Below, in pieces: positions 61,912 through 64,000 of a stretch of 64,000 nucleotides of DNA (positions are counted from its first letter, which is position 1; every line of letters starts with the position of its first letter). The position numbers and the translations under genes were made by a program. The stretch lies in assembly GCA_963725065.1 (NCBI GenBank), contig CAVRXD010000044.1:1-64000 (forward strand), given 5' to 3'. The notes under the pieces are model-generated. The model was not told where the DNA came from and made no database searches. It saw only the letters and a program-made list of their open reading frames with translations. The DNA comes from VAZQ01 sp963725065 (GTDB taxonomy: Bacteria > Pseudomonadota > Alphaproteobacteria > Rhizobiales > Xanthobacteraceae).

Positions 61912-62790
61912 ATGCGCGGCTCGAAATCAGAAATCGAAGGCGCGGAGGCCGCGCCGGAAGAGGCCGCCGAGCGCAGCGGCGTTCAGTCCGTTGGAATTGC
62001 TGCGACAATTCTGAAGGCGCTGGCGGCGGCTGGCGGCGTGCTGGCGCTGAAACACCTGGCGGCGGCGACCGGAATGCCGCGCGCCAAAGTTCACCGCTAC
62101 CTGTCCAGCCTGCGCAATGCCGGGCTGATCACCCAGGATCCGGAAACCGGCCACTACGCGATCGGGTCCGCGGCCGTCACGATCGGCCTTGTCGGGCTCG
62201 GGCGCCTGAGCCCTATTCGCCAGCTCAACGATGCGCTGCCGCGCCTGCGGGACCGCGTGAACGAGACGGTGACGGCGGCAATCTGGGGAGACACGGGCCC
62301 GACCATCATCGCGATGGAGGAAAGCGGTCATGTCGTGACCATGAATGTGCGCATCGGCTCCGTCCTGCCGCTCACGACGACCGCCATCGGCCAGGTGTTC
62401 CTGGCCTACCTGCCCCATTCGCTGACACGGCCTCTCGTTGCCGCCGAGCAGGCGTCGGCGGCGACGTCGCCGCGGGCCGGTGACGATCTCGCTCTGCAGC
62501 TTGCCCATATTCGCGAACGGCGTCTTTCGCGGGCACGCGGCGTGCTCATCCCCGGCGTCGATGCAGTCGCAGCACCGGTGTTCGACGTGCGCGGCAAGCT
62601 GATGGCGGTGATGTGCGTCGTGGGCCGGGCGAGCGGAATGCCGAGCGACTGGGGCGAACCCGTCGTCCAGGCGCTGGATCAGGCGGCGCGCAATCTCTCG
62701 CGCCAGCTCGGATTTCTGGAGACCGCGATCACAACGGAACCGGCGCGCGACCAGACCAAGAAAAGAATTCAACCGCGCAATGCAACGTGA
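61912..62790 (+). CDS. IclR-family transcriptional regulator
   Basis: This 292-residue regulator has a winged helix at about 25-85 (VGIATILKALAAAGG-like start, LKHLAAATGMPRAKVHRYLS, GLITQDPETGHYAIG) and an IclR ligand domain (RVNETVTAAIWGDTGPTIIA, RIGSVLPLTTTAIGQVFLAY, GVDAVAAPVFDVRGKLMAVM). The N- and C-termini carry extra charged tails. It is divergent from the NMT1-like/Bug/YciI genes and 78 nt upstream of the nitronate monooxygenase gene, so it probably controls one or both. Confidence 0.9.
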   Translation: MRGSKSEIEGAEAAPEEAAERSGVQSVGIAATILKALAAAGGVLALKHLAAATGMPRAKVHRYLSSLRNAGLITQDPETGHYAIGSAAVTIGLVGLGRLSPIRQLNDALPRLRDRVNETVTAAIWGDTGPTIIAMEESGHVVTMNVRIGSVLPLTTTAIGQVFLAYLPHSLTRPLVAAEQASAATSPRAGDDLALQLAHIRERRLSRARGVLIPGVDAVAAPVFDVRGKLMAVMCVVGRASGMPSDWGEPVVQALDQAARNLSRQLGFLETAITTEPARDQTKKRIQPRNAT

Positions 62791-62868
62791 GACGCCGGGG
62801 TTCAGGCACCTTCACGCGATCGGTATCGTCGTCGCGATCTGCCAACGGCCCACGATGTGGAGGATTGC

Positions 62869-63969
62869 ATGCAATCCATGCGAAAGCTGCTCGATCTGCT
62901 CGGCATCGATGTTCCGGTCATCCAGGCGCCGATGGCCGGTGCCTCGTCGGCCGAGCTCGTGGCGGCGGTCGCGAATGCAGGCGGACTCGGGTCGTATGGC
63001 TGCTCGCGCCTGTCGCCTGCGCAGGTCATCGAAGAGGCGGAGCGAATCCGTGCGCTGACCAATCGCAGCTTCAATCTCGGATTTTTCTGCCACGACGCCC
63101 CCGAGGTCACGCCGGAGCAGGAGCGGGCCTGGCGATCGCGGCTTGCACCGTACTACAGCGAGCTTGGCGTTGATCCCGCGAGCGCGTCGGCGCCGAACCG
63201 CGCCCCTTTCGATGAAGAGATATGTGATGCCGTCGTCGCCGCCGGGCCCAAGGTGGCGAGTTTCCATTTTGGTCTGCCGGAGCCCCGGCTGGTGGAACGA
63301 TTGAAGCAGGCGGGGTGCGTCGTCATCAGCTCCGCGACCACCGTAGTGGAAGCGCGGCGGCTGGTTGATCTCGGCTGCGACGCGATCGTCGCCCAGGGCC
63401 TCGAAGCCGGGGGACATCGCGGAATGTTCCTCGACATGGATCTCAACACGCAGGTTGGAACGTTCGCGCTCGTGCCGCAAATCGTCGATGCAGTCGACGT
63501 GCCGGTGATCGCGGCGGGTGCCATCACCGACGCCCGGGGAGCAGCGGCAGCGTTCGCGCTCGGCGCCGACGCCGTGCAGGTTGGGACCGCTTATCTGTTT
63601 TGCCCGGAAGCGAAGGTCAATCCTGTCCATCGCGAAGCGCTGAAAGCGGCGCGCGACGACGGCACCGCGCTCACGAACGTGTTTACCGGCCGGGCCGCAC
63701 GCAGCCTGGTCAATCGTCTGGTGCGGGAGGTCGGCCCGATCAGCGACGTGGCGCCCCAATTCCCGGTGGCAGCGGGAGCGGTGCAGGCGCTGAGCGATGA
63801 AGGGTCTCGCCGCGGCTTGCCGGACTTCACCCCGTTATGGGCGGGACAGGCCGCGTCACTGGGACGCCCGACCAGCGCGTCGGAGTTGACGCGCAACCTC
63901 TCGCAGGAGGCATTCGCATTGCTCCGCTCGCTGGCGGAACAGGCACCGGGCGTGCGGCCCGGGCCATAG
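62869..63969 (+). CDS. Nitronate monooxygenase (NPD-type flavoprotein)
   Basis: This 366-residue FMN enzyme has the nitronate monooxygenase/2-nitropropane dioxygenase TIM barrel: VPVIQAPMAGASSAELVAAV, AGGLGSYGCSRLSPAQVIEE, KVASFHFGLPEPRLVERLKQ, IVAQGLEAGGHRGMF with the catalytic His region, VPVIAAGAITDARGAAAAFA and GADAVQVGTAYLFCPE. It oxidises alkyl nitronates or acts as a related flavin enzyme. The ATG at 62869 has GTGGAGG in front. It is probably co-regulated with the IclR gene. Confidence 0.9.
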   Translation: MQSMRKLLDLLGIDVPVIQAPMAGASSAELVAAVANAGGLGSYGCSRLSPAQVIEEAERIRALTNRSFNLGFFCHDAPEVTPEQERAWRSRLAPYYSELGVDPASASAPNRAPFDEEICDAVVAAGPKVASFHFGLPEPRLVERLKQAGCVVISSATTVVEARRLVDLGCDAIVAQGLEAGGHRGMFLDMDLNTQVGTFALVPQIVDAVDVPVIAAGAITDARGAAAAFALGADAVQVGTAYLFCPEAKVNPVHREALKAARDDGTALTNVFTGRAARSLVNRLVREVGPISDVAPQFPVAAGAVQALSDEGSRRGLPDFTPLWAGQAASLGRPTSASELTRNLSQEAFALLRSLAEQAPGVRPGP

Positions 63970-64000
63970 GCGCTTTCGACATCCGAAGGCGCGGCCACAT

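Noticed and set aside
1..64000. CRISPR arrays, prophage, complete IS elements, tRNA or rRNA genes
   Set aside because: No regularly spaced repeats, phage structural genes, transposase domains or cloverleaf sequences were recognised on reading; a tRNA scan and IS search would be needed to exclude cryptic ones.

Overview
The window is GC-rich, gene-dense chromosomal DNA from an alphaproteobacterium, most likely a Bradyrhizobium/Xanthobacteraceae-type member of the Hyphomicrobiales. The support is a GAAC-N7-GAAC LexA box of the alphaproteobacterial type, five Bug/TctC-type periplasmic receptors, three LIV-type ABC uptake systems, a kdp operon led by a tiny extra ORF, and small hypothetical families I associate with this group. 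I see no tRNA, rRNA, CRISPR array, prophage or complete insertion sequence.

Layout. 1-7.5 kb looks less GC-rich and scrappier: an outer-membrane protein, a small winged-helix protein, two 5'-truncated solute-binding-protein remnants joined head to head, a secreted beta-propeller protein, and an AraC regulator with twin direct-repeat boxes in front of it. 7.7-8.6 kb is a PPK2 polyphosphate kinase. 8.8-9.9 kb is a two-gene unit of unknown function behind a promoter whose -10 element is inside a LexA box. 10.1-17.6 kb is a LIV-type transporter (with a fused LivH-LivM permease) followed by an amidohydrolase, a SnoaL-like protein and a flavin-dependent oxidoreductase. 17.6-26 kb holds a DUF1622 protein, a SET-domain protein, a phytoene-desaturase-like oxidoreductase, an orphan Bug receptor and an RND efflux pair. 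26.3-32.2 kb is an IclR-controlled unit: CaiB-type CoA-transferase, citryl-CoA-lyase-like enzyme and a complete TctCBA transporter, which together read as import, CoA activation and cleavage of a citrate-like acid. 32.3-34 kb holds small hypothetical genes. 34.4-42.7 kb is kdpFABCDE. 42.8-58.5 kb is a large catabolic block with two more LIV transporters, two Bug receptors, a PaaK-like ligase, two ACMSD-type amidohydrolases, a CMD-family protein and an AA_synth (DUF1185) protein. 58.5-64 kb holds an HdeD-like protein, a PAS remnant, YciI, a Bug receptor, a leaderless NMT1-like binding protein, an IclR regulator and a nitronate monooxygenase.

A striking global feature is that nine otherwise intact genes (livG-1, RND permease, two small hypotheticals, kdpD, livM-2, livG-2 and two Bug receptors) each carry one frameshift, and in all nine the gene length is 3n+1. 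That uniform direction looks more like a systematic sequence error than gene decay, and it should be settled before any of them is called a pseudogene.

The best candidates for undescribed biology are the LexA-controlled gene pair at 8.8-9.9 kb, the CaiB/citryl-CoA-lyase/TctCBA operon, and the paired CTAG-ended palindromes whose ends coincide with stop codons.
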